The position numbers were made by a program, and so were the translations under genes. A DNA stretch of 64,000 bases, from positions 62,001 to 126,000 of the forward strand of contig CAIMFV010000032.1 in NCBI GenBank assembly GCA_903840435.1. The letters run 5' to 3'. Positions 26,441 through 36,400 of the stretch are shown here, piece by piece (the first letter of the stretch is position 1; the number at the start of each line of letters is the position of its first letter). The stretch comes from an uncultured Caulobacterales bacterium (GTDB lineage: Bacteria > Pseudomonadota > Alphaproteobacteria > Caulobacterales > Caulobacteraceae). Below the pieces are notes generated by a model, which did no database searches, was not told where the DNA came from, and was given only the letters and a program-made list of their open reading frames with translations.

Positions 26441-26969
26441 TGCGATTGAAGCGCTCTATGACACCGCCGGGGCGCTGCACTATGGCGAAGGGGTCAGCCA
26501 ACTTGAGCACGCCTTGCAGTGCGCCGACCTAGCAAGGGCGCAAGGCGAAGCGCCGAGCCTGATTATTGCCGCGCTGCTGCATGACATTGGCCATCTGGTT
26601 GAAGACGAAGCTGAGGTGGCGCAGTTCGAAGTGGACGATCGCCATGAAGCGACTGGTGTGCGCCTCTTGTCGTCCCTGTTCGGGCCAGAAGTCTTGCAGC
26701 CCATTGCCTTACATGTCGCGGCCAAGCGTTATTTGTGTTGGGATAATCCTAAATATTTGACCAGTTTAAGTCCTGCCTCCCAGGCGAGCCTTCGGCTGCA
26801 AGGCGGTCCCTATTCTCGCGAGCAGGCCGAACATTTTGAACGATTGCCCTATTTTCGCGAGGCTGTGACCTTGCGAACTTTTGACGATATGGGCAAACGC
26901 GACGAGACCTCCACGGTTCAGTTTCGCGATTTCTTGCCGATGATGCAGGCTCTGCTGATCGGTGCGTGA
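26418..26969 (+). CDS. HD-domain protein of phosphonate operons (PhnZ-like)
   Basis: A 183-residue HD-fold protein. The metal-binding residues are recognisable: His31 in QLEHALQ, His55-Asp56 in LLHDIGHL, His76 in DRHEATG and His99 in ALHVAAKRYL. The segment HYGEGVSQLEH and the spacing match the phosphonate-operon HDIG group that includes PhnZ, a di-iron oxygenase cleaving 1-hydroxy-2-aminoethylphosphonate. The PhnY dioxygenase that makes that substrate is absent here, so this protein may act on another hydroxylated phosphonate or have a helper role. Its start lies inside the permease gene (23 bases overlap), making it the fourth member of a coupled operon. No terminator was recognised after it. 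Confidence 0.83.
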   Translation: MLNLTNLDAIEALYDTAGALHYGEGVSQLEHALQCADLARAQGEAPSLIIAALLHDIGHLVEDEAEVAQFEVDDRHEATGVRLLSSLFGPEVLQPIALHVAAKRYLCWDNPKYLTSLSPASQASLRLQGGPYSREQAEHFERLPYFREAVTLRTFDDMGKRDETSTVQFRDFLPMMQALLIGA

Positions 26970-27057
26970 AGCCTGTGGCCGACGGCTTCCCGCTGTCAAG
27001 ACGCGGCATTTCTGTGTCGTAGGACTGTCAGGAAGATTTCAAGAACCTGCATTTTTT

Positions 27058-27075
27058 CCGTCACCCCACTGTCAC
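27058..27075 (+). promoter_or_regulatory. Candidate Pho box (PhoB site)
   Basis: CCGTCAC and CTGTCAC stand as direct repeats 11 bases apart, matching the PhoB consensus CTGTCAY-N4-CTGTCAY with one mismatch. CATAGA about 10 bases downstream can serve as -10 element, the usual geometry of a PhoB-activated promoter. The site lies 140 bases before the TonB-dependent receptor start and just after the phosphonate operon. Confidence 0.5.
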
Positions 27076-27215
27076 GACCCTCACCCATAGAGGCGTTACG
27101 CCATTGAACGCCTGATCAACCGCTTAGAATTTTCGGGGCGGCGGTCTGCGGCGTGTCGATCAATACGCCATCCGAACGTCGAAGAAGCGCGCGGGCGGCG
27201 AGCCAGGGGAAAACG

Positions 27216-29933
27216 ATGAAAAGCAAATATATGATCTCGTGCGCCGTTGTTGCGGTGATGAGCGGGTTCGCAGGCTATGCGGGTGCGGCCGATCAAGTGA
27301 TCGTCGCCTCAGCGGCAGCAGCCGATGCGGCGGCAACTTCCAGCGCAGCGCCCGCCGCCGTTGAAGAAGTGGTGGTCACGGCGCAGCGGCGCAGTGAGAG
27401 TGTCCAAAAGGTGCCGATGACCATTCAGGCCTTTTCGGGCGCGACGCTCAGCCAACTAAACATCAACGACTTCCAAGACCTCATCCGTTTCACTCCCAAT
27501 GTCAGCTATAGCGGCGGCGGTGCCGGCCAAGGCAATATCTTCATGCGCGGCCTTTCGGGCGGCTCGGCGGGCAATCAATCGAGCGCCGCAGTCGGAAACT
27601 TCCCCAATGTCGCGATCTATCTTGACGACCAATCGATGCAATTCCCTGGCCGTAACGTCGACATCTTCATGGCCGACATGGAACGGGTCGAAGTGCTGGA
27701 AGGGCCCCAAGGCGCGCTCTTCGGCGGTGGCGCTGAGGCGGGCGCGATCCGTTACATCACCAACAAGCCCAAGCTGAACCAATTCGAGGGCAAGGCCGAA
27801 GCGGGCTATGGTTTCACAGCCCACGGCGACGACAATTCCAGCTTCCAAGCCATGCTCAACGTGCCGCTGATGCAAGACAAACTTGCCGTCCGCGTGGCCC
27901 TCTATTCAGATAAGCAAGGCGGCTATATCGACAGTGTCGCCTCGAACTTCACCCGCAAGGACAGTGACGACAATACCTATATCGCCATTGCGCCAACCAA
28001 GGGCGTTTGTCCCGATGGCGGCTTGCCGAGCAAGGCGTCGGGGTCCTGCACCTCGCCGTCCTTCCAAGTTTATAACAATAGCGCCATGGTCAAGAAGGCG
28101 CAAAACCCCTTGACCCACGAAGGCTTTCGCGTGTCGGCGCTGTTCGCCTTCAACCCGGATTGGGACCTCCTGGTTAGCGAAAGCGTGCAAAACCTCGATG
28201 CTGAAGGGATCAGCCAGCAGTATCCGGTGGGTACAGACGGCCAAAAATTGAACCCGTTGCAGATCACGGCCTTTTCTCCCAGCTATGACCGTGACAATTA
28301 TCAAAACACATCTTGGACGGTTAACGGTAAGGTTGGCGATTTGAAGCTCGTCTATACGGGCGCCTATATGAATCGTTACATCGAACAACAGATGGATTAC
28401 ACGAACTATTCGCGCACACTTTACGGCCAGTATTATGAGTGCACGGGCGGGTCAAATCCGGCCTTTGGTCCAGCAACCTCATCGCCGACCTGCTATTCGC
28501 CAGTTACCAGCTGGCATGACAAGGCGCGCAACACCCATTTGACGCAAGAGATTCGACTGTCAACGCCGTCTGACTGGAAATTGCGGGCCGTTGGCGGGCT
28601 ATTCTATGAAGACTTCAAAATCTATGACGTGATGAATTTCAACTATAAAACCATCCCGTCGTGTGACGCCGGTAACAATCTTGCCGCGGCTTTGGCTGGC
28701 GGCCCGACCTGCCTCGGCAATGACCAAACCTATCCAGGCGCCACGTCGATCAATCCCGGCGTCCGTCCGGATGCGACTGGTTTTGGCGAAGACGTCACGC
28801 GCGGCTATGATCAAAGCGCGGTCTTCGGCCAAGTCGATTATGATATCCTGCCGAATGTGACCTTGAACCTTGGCGGGCGCTTCTTCCAATATAATGAGAC
28901 GGAAAAGGGCTCGAAATACGCCACGAACAGCGCCTGTACAGACGTTCTGGTTTGCGGTCTCAAGTCGGTGACCAATATCGACGCTGAAGGTGAAAGCGCG
29001 AAATATTCGGGGTTCAAGGGCAGGGCAGGTGTCCAATGGCGTATCAATGACACCACGCAGGTCTATGCCCTCTATTCGGAAGGCTTCCGTCCAGGCGGCT
29101 TTAGCCGGACGTCAAAGACGACCGCGCTCTTCTATGCGTCGGGAACCAGTGGAAACTTTAAGCAATATGTGACGCCACTGTCCTACAAGCCCGACTCGCT
29201 CACCAACGAAGAAATCGGGCTGAAGAGCCAGTTGTTCGAGCGTCGCTTGCAGTTGAACCTCTCCGCCTATCATATGTTCTGGCAGAACGCGCAACTTGCG
29301 ATCTACGATCCCATCTATCTGTTCAACAACACCTTCCTGCTCAACGGCCCCAACTACAATATCAACGGTGCCGAAGCGCAGTTTACCGCACGCCCCTTCA
29401 AAGGCTTCACCTTGACGGGTTCGACCAGCTACAACGACAATCGTCAAGCCAACTCGCCCTGCTTGATCGCCAACAACCCCGGCGTTCAGAACTTTGGCAA
29501 GTGCATTACCCAGATCAAGGGGCAACCCTATCAAAACCCAATGGGCGCCAAGGGCGGCGTGGCGGCCTTCTCACCGCCGCTGCAAGCCAATCTGCGGGCC
29601 CGTTATGATTGGGAGACGAACGGCTACAAGGCCTTCGTTTCGCTCGGCGGCAACTATACCGCCCACTACTATAACGAGCCTTCAAACTACGTGATGGGGA
29701 ACGACGCGAACGTCTCGCCACCAAACACCACCTATCTTCGCTTCCGCATGGCCCCTTACGCCACCACGGACGCGTCGATCGGTTTCAAGCGCGACAATTG
29801 GAGCGTCGCAATCGACGGCTCTAACCTGCTCGACTCCCACGCCTCGACCTTCACCAACACGAACCAGTTCATCAAGGAACAGACACCGCTGCGGCCTCGG
29901 GTCGTCATGGTGAAAGTTTCTGAGACCTTCTAA
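27216..29933 (+). CDS. TonB-dependent receptor
   Basis: A 905-residue outer-membrane receptor that takes up a ligand with energy from TonB-ExbBD. Signal peptide at 1-27, a low-complexity Ala/Ser stretch, then the TonB box EEVVVTAQRR near residue 50, a plug domain (FTPNVSYSGGG, FMRGLSGG, DMERVEVLEGPQGALFGGGAEAGAIRYI) and a beta-barrel from about 190 ending in the aromatic C-terminus VSETF. ATG at 27216 has AGGGGA upstream; the longer frame from 27153 has no signal peptide in place. The barrel contains Cys pairs in extracellular-loop-like positions (SCDAG, TCLG). The ligand is unknown; the Pho-box-like site upstream suggests a phosphorus-containing ligand, which is inference. An intrinsic terminator follows at 29964. 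Confidence 0.92.
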   Translation: MKSKYMISCAVVAVMSGFAGYAGAADQVIVASAAAADAAATSSAAPAAVEEVVVTAQRRSESVQKVPMTIQAFSGATLSQLNINDFQDLIRFTPNVSYSGGGAGQGNIFMRGLSGGSAGNQSSAAVGNFPNVAIYLDDQSMQFPGRNVDIFMADMERVEVLEGPQGALFGGGAEAGAIRYITNKPKLNQFEGKAEAGYGFTAHGDDNSSFQAMLNVPLMQDKLAVRVALYSDKQGGYIDSVASNFTRKDSDDNTYIAIAPTKGVCPDGGLPSKASGSCTSPSFQVYNNSAMVKKAQNPLTHEGFRVSALFAFNPDWDLLVSESVQNLDAEGISQQYPVGTDGQKLNPLQITAFSPSYDRDNYQNTSWTVNGKVGDLKLVYTGAYMNRYIEQQMDYTNYSRTLYGQYYECTGGSNPAFGPATSSPTCYSPVTSWHDKARNTHLTQEIRLSTPSDWKLRAVGGLFYEDFKIYDVMNFNYKTIPSCDAGNNLAAALAGGPTCLGNDQTYPGATSINPGVRPDATGFGEDVTRGYDQSAVFGQVDYDILPNVTLNLGGRFFQYNETEKGSKYATNSACTDVLVCGLKSVTNIDAEGESAKYSGFKGRAGVQWRINDTTQVYALYSEGFRPGGFSRTSKTTALFYASGTSGNFKQYVTPLSYKPDSLTNEEIGLKSQLFERRLQLNLSAYHMFWQNAQLAIYDPIYLFNNTFLLNGPNYNINGAEAQFTARPFKGFTLTGSTSYNDNRQANSPCLIANNPGVQNFGKCITQIKGQPYQNPMGAKGGVAAFSPPLQANLRARYDWETNGYKAFVSLGGNYTAHYYNEPSNYVMGNDANVSPPNTTYLRFRMAPYATTDASIGFKRDNWSVAIDGSNLLDSHASTFTNTNQFIKEQTPLRPRVVMVKVSETF

Positions 29934-29963
29934 TATCCGTCATCTGACGGTTGTAGAGAGATG

Positions 29964-29990
29964 GGGCGGGTCAGCAGATCCGCCCTTTTT
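29964..29990 (+). terminator. Rho-independent terminator of the TonB receptor gene
   Basis: A 9-bp stem (GGGCGGGTC with GATCCGCCC, one G-T wobble), a tetraloop AGCA and a run of five T. It begins 31 bases after the receptor stop. It also covers the first codons of the longest possible sulfotransferase frame, which argues for that gene starting downstream. Confidence 0.85.
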
Positions 29991-30011
29991 CCGTTGTTAC
30001 AGGAACCCGTC

Positions 30012-32015
30012 GTGTCCGCTTCCCAGCCTCCATTCCAGCCCACTGAGATTGAAGCGCTGCGCCGCCTGTTGGTCGAGCGGCGCAGTCATGAGGCATTAAA
30101 GGCGGCCGAGCTCGCATTGGCGGAACGCCCGGACCATCGTGACCTGATGCTGATCAAGGCCCAAGCGCTTCGCCTTTTGGGTCGAATGGCGGAGGCTTTC
30201 GGCGTGCTGGAGGCCTTAGAGCGAATACAACCCTTCTTTTCGAAGCTGCATGAAGAGCGGGGCATGACCTTTGTCGGATTGCGGCAAGCCGAGCCCGCCA
30301 TTGCGAGCCTGTTGAAGGCGGTCAACATCAACCCCGCCCTGCCCGCGAGTTGGAATACCCTGATGGGACTCTACCGCATGACCGGCGACATGAAAAATGC
30401 GCTGACAGCTTCGGAACATGTCGAGACCTTGAGGGCCTTGCCTCGGGAAGTGGTCGTCGCAACCTCGCTGTTTGCAGATGGGGAGCGGGACGAGGCTGAG
30501 CGCATCGTCAGAGGTTTTTTGCTCGAACACGGCGACCACCCGGACGCCATCCGGCTCTTGGCCAAGATCGCCCTTAGCCATGATGTGTTGGATGACGCGG
30601 AAACACTTTTGGCGGGTGCTTTGGCCCTCGCCCCCGATTTCCACCTAGCGCGCTACGAATATGCGGAAACCCTGATCCGCCGGCAAAAATACCTGCAGGC
30701 CCAAGCTGAGGTTGACCGCCTCCTGGCCATTGACGCGCGAAACTTTGACTATCGCACCTTGCAGGCCAGTGTGGCGGTGGGGCTGGGAGAACACGGGCGG
30801 GCGATCGCGATTTATCAAGCCCTGTGCAACGATTTCCCGACCGCCTGGGATCCGCCGCTGTGGCTAGGCCACGCGTTGAAAACGGTTGGCAGAACTGCAG
30901 ATGCGATCGAGGCCTATCGCGCCGCCGCCGCTGCCCGGCCAGACTTTGGCGATGCCTATTGGAGTCTGGCCAACCTCAAGACCTATCGCTTCACTGACGC
31001 AGAGGTCGCAGCCTTGAAGGTCCAAGAAGCGCGCCCTGAGACCCAAACCGTTGATCGCTACCATCTGGCCTTTGCCCTGGCCAAGGCCTTGGAAGATCGC
31101 CAGGACTATGAACCTGCCTTTCAAGCCTATGCGCGCGGCAACGCCTTGAAGCGGGCCGAGAGCCGCTATCGGCCAGAAGTGTTCGAAACCAATACGCGAT
31201 TGCAAAAGGAGGTCTGTACCCGCGACTTTTTTAAAGCGCGGGCGGGCTTTGGCGATGCCCGTCCTGATCCGATTTTCATTCTCGGACTGCCACGGGCGGG
31301 CTCGACCCTATTGGAGCAGATCCTTGCTTCCCATTCTCAGGTCGAGGGGACGCAAGAATTAGCTGACATTCAAAGGATCGTGCTTGAGTTGCAAGGCAGA
31401 GACCCTGACCAAAATAATCCCCTCTATCCGGCGGCCTTGACCGACATTTCGCAAGACGCGGCTCTGGCTCTGGGGCAACGCTATTTGCGTGACACCCAGG
31501 CCTATCGTTCAGGCAAGCCCAATTTCATCGACAAAATGCCCAACAATTTCCGGCATATCGGCCTTATTCAGCTGATCCTCCCCAATGCCAAGATCATTGA
31601 TGCGCGACGCGAACCGATGGCGTGCTGCTTTTCCAACTTCAAACAGCTCTTTGCCCAAGGCCAGGAATTCACCTACAGCCTTGAGGATATTGGGCGTTAC
31701 TATCGCACCTACCTGGACCTGATGCGCCATTGGAACGACGTCCTGCCCGGACGAGTGCTGCGGGTGCAGCACGAAGACGTGGTCGACAATTTGGAAGGGG
31801 AGGTGAGGCGCATCCTCGACTATTGCGGGCTTCCCTTTGAAGCCGCTTGCGTCAATTTTCATCAGACGACGCGCAGCGTACGCACCCCAAGCTCTGAACA
31901 GGTGCGTCAACCGATATTCCGCGACGGCCTAGACGCCTGGACCCATTTCGAGCCTTGGTTGCAAGAGTTGAAACTGGCCTTAGGCGATGCCTTGACCACC
32001 TATGCAAAGGCGTGA
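30012..32015 (+). CDS. Tetratricopeptide repeat sulfotransferase
   Basis: A two-part protein of 667 residues. Residues 1-400 are TPR repeats (REALKAAELALAERP-type helices, LDDAETLLAGALALAP, GRTADAIEAYRAAAAARP); the C-terminal part is a sulfotransferase with the PAPS 5'-phosphosulfate loop FILGLPRAGSTLLEQ at about 420-434 and the 3'-phosphate site RREPMACCFSNFKQ near 535. Such proteins sulfate proteins or small molecules in the cytoplasm and often follow TonB-dependent receptor genes in this group of bacteria. The start is taken as GTG 30012 with AGGAA upstream; an ATG at 29961 lies in the receptor's terminator and is rejected. Acceptor unknown. Confidence 0.86.
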   Translation: MSASQPPFQPTEIEALRRLLVERRSHEALKAAELALAERPDHRDLMLIKAQALRLLGRMAEAFGVLEALERIQPFFSKLHEERGMTFVGLRQAEPAIASLLKAVNINPALPASWNTLMGLYRMTGDMKNALTASEHVETLRALPREVVVATSLFADGERDEAERIVRGFLLEHGDHPDAIRLLAKIALSHDVLDDAETLLAGALALAPDFHLARYEYAETLIRRQKYLQAQAEVDRLLAIDARNFDYRTLQASVAVGLGEHGRAIAIYQALCNDFPTAWDPPLWLGHALKTVGRTADAIEAYRAAAAARPDFGDAYWSLANLKTYRFTDAEVAALKVQEARPETQTVDRYHLAFALAKALEDRQDYEPAFQAYARGNALKRAESRYRPEVFETNTRLQKEVCTRDFFKARAGFGDARPDPIFILGLPRAGSTLLEQILASHSQVEGTQELADIQRIVLELQGRDPDQNNPLYPAALTDISQDAALALGQRYLRDTQAYRSGKPNFIDKMPNNFRHIGLIQLILPNAKIIDARREPMACCFSNFKQLFAQGQEFTYSLEDIGRYYRTYLDLMRHWNDVLPGRVLRVQHEDVVDNLEGEVRRILDYCGLPFEAACVNFHQTTRSVRTPSSEQVRQPIFRDGLDAWTHFEPWLQELKLALGDALTTYAKA

Positions 32016-32123
32016 GACGCGCCTTTTACCCTGCGCGATCTAGGGTCTTCCGCGATGGGCGCCTTACATCGCTAAAATTGAGCGTGTCGCTAAAGGCCTG
32101 AGGCGTGGCCGCCCTTGCGCGGC

Positions 32124-33284
32124 TTACAGCAATTCATAGGACCCATTGTCGGGTTGACTGGGTTCATAGCCGTCTGGTGCAACGGCGTTCAAGCACTCGC
32201 AAAACTCGTTGAACAAATTGTAGATTTCTTCCGTCGTCATCTTCGTCCCTTCAGCGGCGCGCATGCGATACTGCCACTGGTGAATGACATGCGACATGAC
32301 GCCCATTTTTTCACCGAGGAAGATGAACAGGTTAGGGGCATCGAGCAGGAAATCGCGGAAGGCCTTCGCGCTGGTGCCGTTCCGGAAGGACGAAAACGAC
32401 GAGTTGTACAGGGCAACACAGTCAGCCACGCTGTTGAACAGCATGACAAGCTGTTGGGTGATCTCCCGGCGACGGCGTACCAACATCTCATAGTCGTCCG
32501 CATCCATCTGGCGTCGCGGCAAGATCTTGCCCATCTGCGCCGTCATGCGTGGGATCATCGGATGGATCAGCTTGGCCATCCATTTGTAATAGAGAAAGCC
32601 CTTCCAGGCGAAGAGACCGTCTTGGAATTCAGCATGCGACAGGCCCAAAACCACCCGGAGCGGCTCTAACTCGACATCGTAATAGGACGACAAGAGTTTG
32701 CGCACGAGTTTGAGGATGGTTTCGCGTCCGACGCTACCTTTAAAGGCGTTACTGACCAGGTCAGACACCTCGGTGAAGACGAACGACTCCATTTTCTGGA
32801 TGTCGACATTGCTGAGGCCGAAATAGGCTTCGTGCGGGCGATAGCCCTCGCGCGCCAGCCATTCTTTCAGCAGGAAGGGGTCAAATGAGGGGATGCCGCC
32901 AAAGAGTTGCAAAATTGCGAAATCGCTCGGGTAGAGCGCCGGATCGGCGCCAACCTCGGTATCAATAACGTCCATCCAGTTGCGCTGGCCAACAAAGACA
33001 AATTTTCCGCCAGTATTCAAGTTGCCCGGATCGAAGGGAAAGATCAGCTTGGTCGCGATGCTTCCCTTGAATTCATAAAGATGGCGTTCTTCAGCGCGAA
33101 GAGTGTGCTTGACAATGATGCACTTGTTCAGTGCGCGGCATTGAAAGATGGGTTGAAAGTCATCTTCCGACCGACCAAAATTTTCCTGGAATACCTTTAA
33201 AGCATTAAAAACGCGCGAGGTTGAACTGGTCTTGGCGAGGGTTGCTATATTTCGGCTGGAATTGTTTTCGCGTAAAGCAGACAA
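32124..33284 (-). CDS. Hypothetical protein, family not recognised
   Basis: A soluble protein of about 386 residues without signal peptide or membrane segment. The N-terminal third (to about 130) is beta-rich with KCIIVKHTL, HLYEFKGSIATKLIFPF and GGKFVFVGQRNW; the remainder is helical with many aromatic residues (SSYYDVELEPL, FLYYKWMAKL, SSFSSFRNG, HQWQYRM). I see no catalytic motif. No ATG is available near the start; a TTG at 33284 is chosen because GGAGGGA stands 8 bases upstream, and a longer TTG start at 33344 is possible. It converges on the sulfotransferase gene with a 108-base gap. Codon use is less G+C-rich than in the metabolic genes around it. Confidence 0.6.
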   Translation of the reverse strand: MSALRENNSSRNIATLAKTSSTSRVFNALKVFQENFGRSEDDFQPIFQCRALNKCIIVKHTLRAEERHLYEFKGSIATKLIFPFDPGNLNTGGKFVFVGQRNWMDVIDTEVGADPALYPSDFAILQLFGGIPSFDPFLLKEWLAREGYRPHEAYFGLSNVDIQKMESFVFTEVSDLVSNAFKGSVGRETILKLVRKLLSSYYDVELEPLRVVLGLSHAEFQDGLFAWKGFLYYKWMAKLIHPMIPRMTAQMGKILPRRQMDADDYEMLVRRRREITQQLVMLFNSVADCVALYNSSFSSFRNGTSAKAFRDFLLDAPNLFIFLGEKMGVMSHVIHQWQYRMRAAEGTKMTTEEIYNLFNEFCECLNAVAPDGYEPSQPDNGSYELL

Positions 33285-33454
33285 AGTCCATCCCTCCAGT
33301 TTTACAACCTGCACGGTGAATTGAACCGTTGGCGCAGGTCTCAAAACTATTCATAACGTCGTAAATTTTGTAATAAAATTCTAGGTCGCAACGCGGCGCA
33401 ATTCCCGGTTTGCGCGAATTTAGCCTGCGGTCACTGGGCCTCGGCAATCAGCAT

Positions 33455-36400
33455 TCAATCATTGATATGCGGGTCGAGCCGCAATGCCGCCTCCTGATCG
33501 GCTGCCGCACCGCGGGCATCTCCGAGCTTTGCCTTGGCGCGGCTGCGAAAAATAAGCGCGTCGGCCCGTTTGGGATCGACGGCTAGCGCCTTGTCGCTCT
33601 CTTCCACAGCCCGCAGATAATCGCCAAGTTGCAGGTAGCAGTAGCCTTTTTCCGCCAGGCTATCAGCATCTTTCGGGTCGATGGCGAGATAGGCGTTCAA
33701 ATCCCGAATGGCGTGATCATATTGACTCTTACCGATATAAACGAGGCTGCGGTTGAAAATCGCCGCCGAATAGTCCGGCTCCTTGATCAGGGCCTGGTTA
33801 AAGGCGGCAATCGCCTCGTCGTAACGTTTCTGTCGGCGTAAGAAATCTCCGTACCGGTCAGAGGCCCAGGCGGAATGGGGGTCAAGCTTAATCGCCTCGC
33901 GGAAGGCCTGTTCGGCAGCCTGCGGATCATTAAGACTTAAAAGGGCTCTACCCCTTTGCACCTGGGTATTTGAAGCGCTCGGATCAAGTTTTAGCGCGAG
34001 GTCAAAATCGGCCAATCCATCACGATACTGTCCTCGCTGCAGGGCAAGGCGCCCTCGCGCATAGATCGCCTTGACGTTTTGCGGGTCTAGACTGATCGTC
34101 GCATCATAGTCTGATTTCGCGGCGTCCAGGGCGCCGTCGTCTTCCAGGAATAGTCCCCGATTAATCAGGGCTATTGTGTTTTTGGGATTGAGCCTGATCG
34201 CTGTGCCGAAGGCGGTGCGGGCCTCATCTCGCCGCTTTAGGGCTTCCAATATACGTGCATAAAGTTCAAACGCATCGGAGTCGTTTGGCTCCAATTTCAC
34301 GTCAATTTCAGCGTCCTTTAATGCGTCTGCATATTTATTCAGGCTCACGAATAGGCGTGCACGATTATATCTCGCGGCGGAATAGTTTGGTTCAGACTTC
34401 AGTATTGTGTCAAAATCACTAAGCGCCTTGTCGTTTTGGTCATGATCAGAATACCAAAGCCCGCGATTATTGCGGGCCCACGTATCGGTGGGGTTTAGAC
34501 CCACGGCGTGATCGAAGGCAGCCAAGGTGCCTTTGTCATCCTTCAGATCTTGCAGGATTTGACCGTGAATGACCTCCGCGTCTGAATCGGTCGGGTCAAG
34601 GGTGATGGCGACCTCGATATCGGCTTCAGCGGCCTTGGGCATGTGCATGTCAGCTAGGGTTCTGGCGCGGTAATAGAATGCGCCATAATATTTGGGGTCA
34701 ATTTGGATTGCTTGGTCGAGGTCGGACTTTGCAGCCTTGAGGTCGCCTGAAACATAATGGGTATAGCCGCGGTTTTCCCAGGCATAAGCCGACTTAGGGT
34801 CAATTTTCAGCGCCAGATCAAACGCATTCAGGGCTGAGGCTGTATCATCCATGGCATAAAATAGGGTTCCGCGAAGCACTTGATTATCAGAGTCCTTTGG
34901 ATCAAGGCGCGCCGCCTCGTCAGCATCGACGAGTGCTGCTTTAAATTCACCCAGCGACTTTAAAAATGAGCCACGGTTATAAAGGGCATTTGTATTCTTA
35001 GGGTTTAGCTTTAGAGCGGTATTGAAGGCCTTTTTTGCGTCCTCGACTCGATGCAAATCTCTGTAAATTCTGGCAAGTTGATCAAATCCATCCGAGTCTT
35101 CGGCTTCAAGTTTTGTATATATTTCGGCGTCTTTCAACGCCTCAGCAAGCTGGCCTTGCTTTATGTAAATCCGGGCACGATTAAAATAGGGCGGCGAATA
35201 GGTGCTCGCCTTAGCGATAATGGCGTTAAAGTCTTCCAGCGCCTTTGTTGGTTGGCCATTATCCGCAAACCAAAGACCACGAGAGTTCTTCGCCCAGCTG
35301 TCGCTTGGATTTAACTGCACCGCGCGGTTAAACGCGGCCAAGGCGCCGGGCTCATCCTTCATGTCGCGCAAGATGAGGCCCAAGACGACATCGGCGTCAG
35401 AATCGGTGGGGTCGAGTTTGATAGCGGTTTCGATGTCGGCTTTCGCAGCCTCCAGCGCGTGCTGGGCTCGCTCGGTTTCCGCCCGATAATAGTAGCTCAG
35501 ATAGTATTTCGGATCCAATTTTATGGCAGTATCGAAATCTGCCTTGGCAGCAGCATAGTCTCCTGATCTATATGCGACATAGCCTTTGCTTTCCCAAGCC
35601 CAGGTCGATTTTGGGTCTATTTTTAGCGCCTGATCGAAGGCGATGTTTGCTGCGGCCCTGTCGTGCATTTGATCGAGGATATTGCCCCGCAAAACCTGGT
35701 TGTCGGCGTCATCTGGATCAAGCCGAGCGGCCTCAGACGCGTCGGCCAAGGCGCTCTTGAGGTCGCCTTGCGATTTGAGCAGCGAGGCGCGGTTAAAATA
35801 GGGGCCCGCTTCTTTAGGGGCTCGCGTCACGGCGAGATCAACCAATGCGCGGGCCCGCTCAGGCTTGCCGACGTCCTGATAGGCCGAGGCCGTCAAGGAG
35901 TAGAGGAAGATCTCATCAGGGGCCTCCTTAATGGCTGCCTCGCCAACCTCAGCCGCGGCTTGGCTGTTTTTCTCACTGCGGAGAATGCGAAGCTTTGCCC
36001 CCCAAGCTGCCCCGAGCGATGGCTGCAACAGAATGGCGTGGTCAAGATCGGCCAGGGCCGCGTCAAGTTTGTTCAACCCCTTATTGGCCAGCCCATGTTG
36101 TAGCCAGAGGCTGGCGGTCTTTGGATCGGATTTTATCCCAAGCGCACTGACGGTGAGCGCGTCGTCATATTCGTCTTGGTCAATAAAAGCTTTGGCCATG
36201 GCGGCCGCTTTGCCTGGGACGGCGCCGTTCATCTGCATATAGGTCTTAAAGTCCGCCAGGGCTTGGTCAGGCTTCTTTTCCAGCGCTTCAAGATAGCCCC
36301 GATCGAGATACAGCTTGGCGGTGTTGGGGCTGGCGGCAATGGCGGCCGCCAGGTCGAGATCGGCCTTGGCTGTGTCATTGGCGATATAGGCCTCGTAAAA

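Noticed and set aside
29961-30011. N-terminal extension of the sulfotransferase
   Set aside because: The bases form the stem and T-run of a rho-independent terminator.
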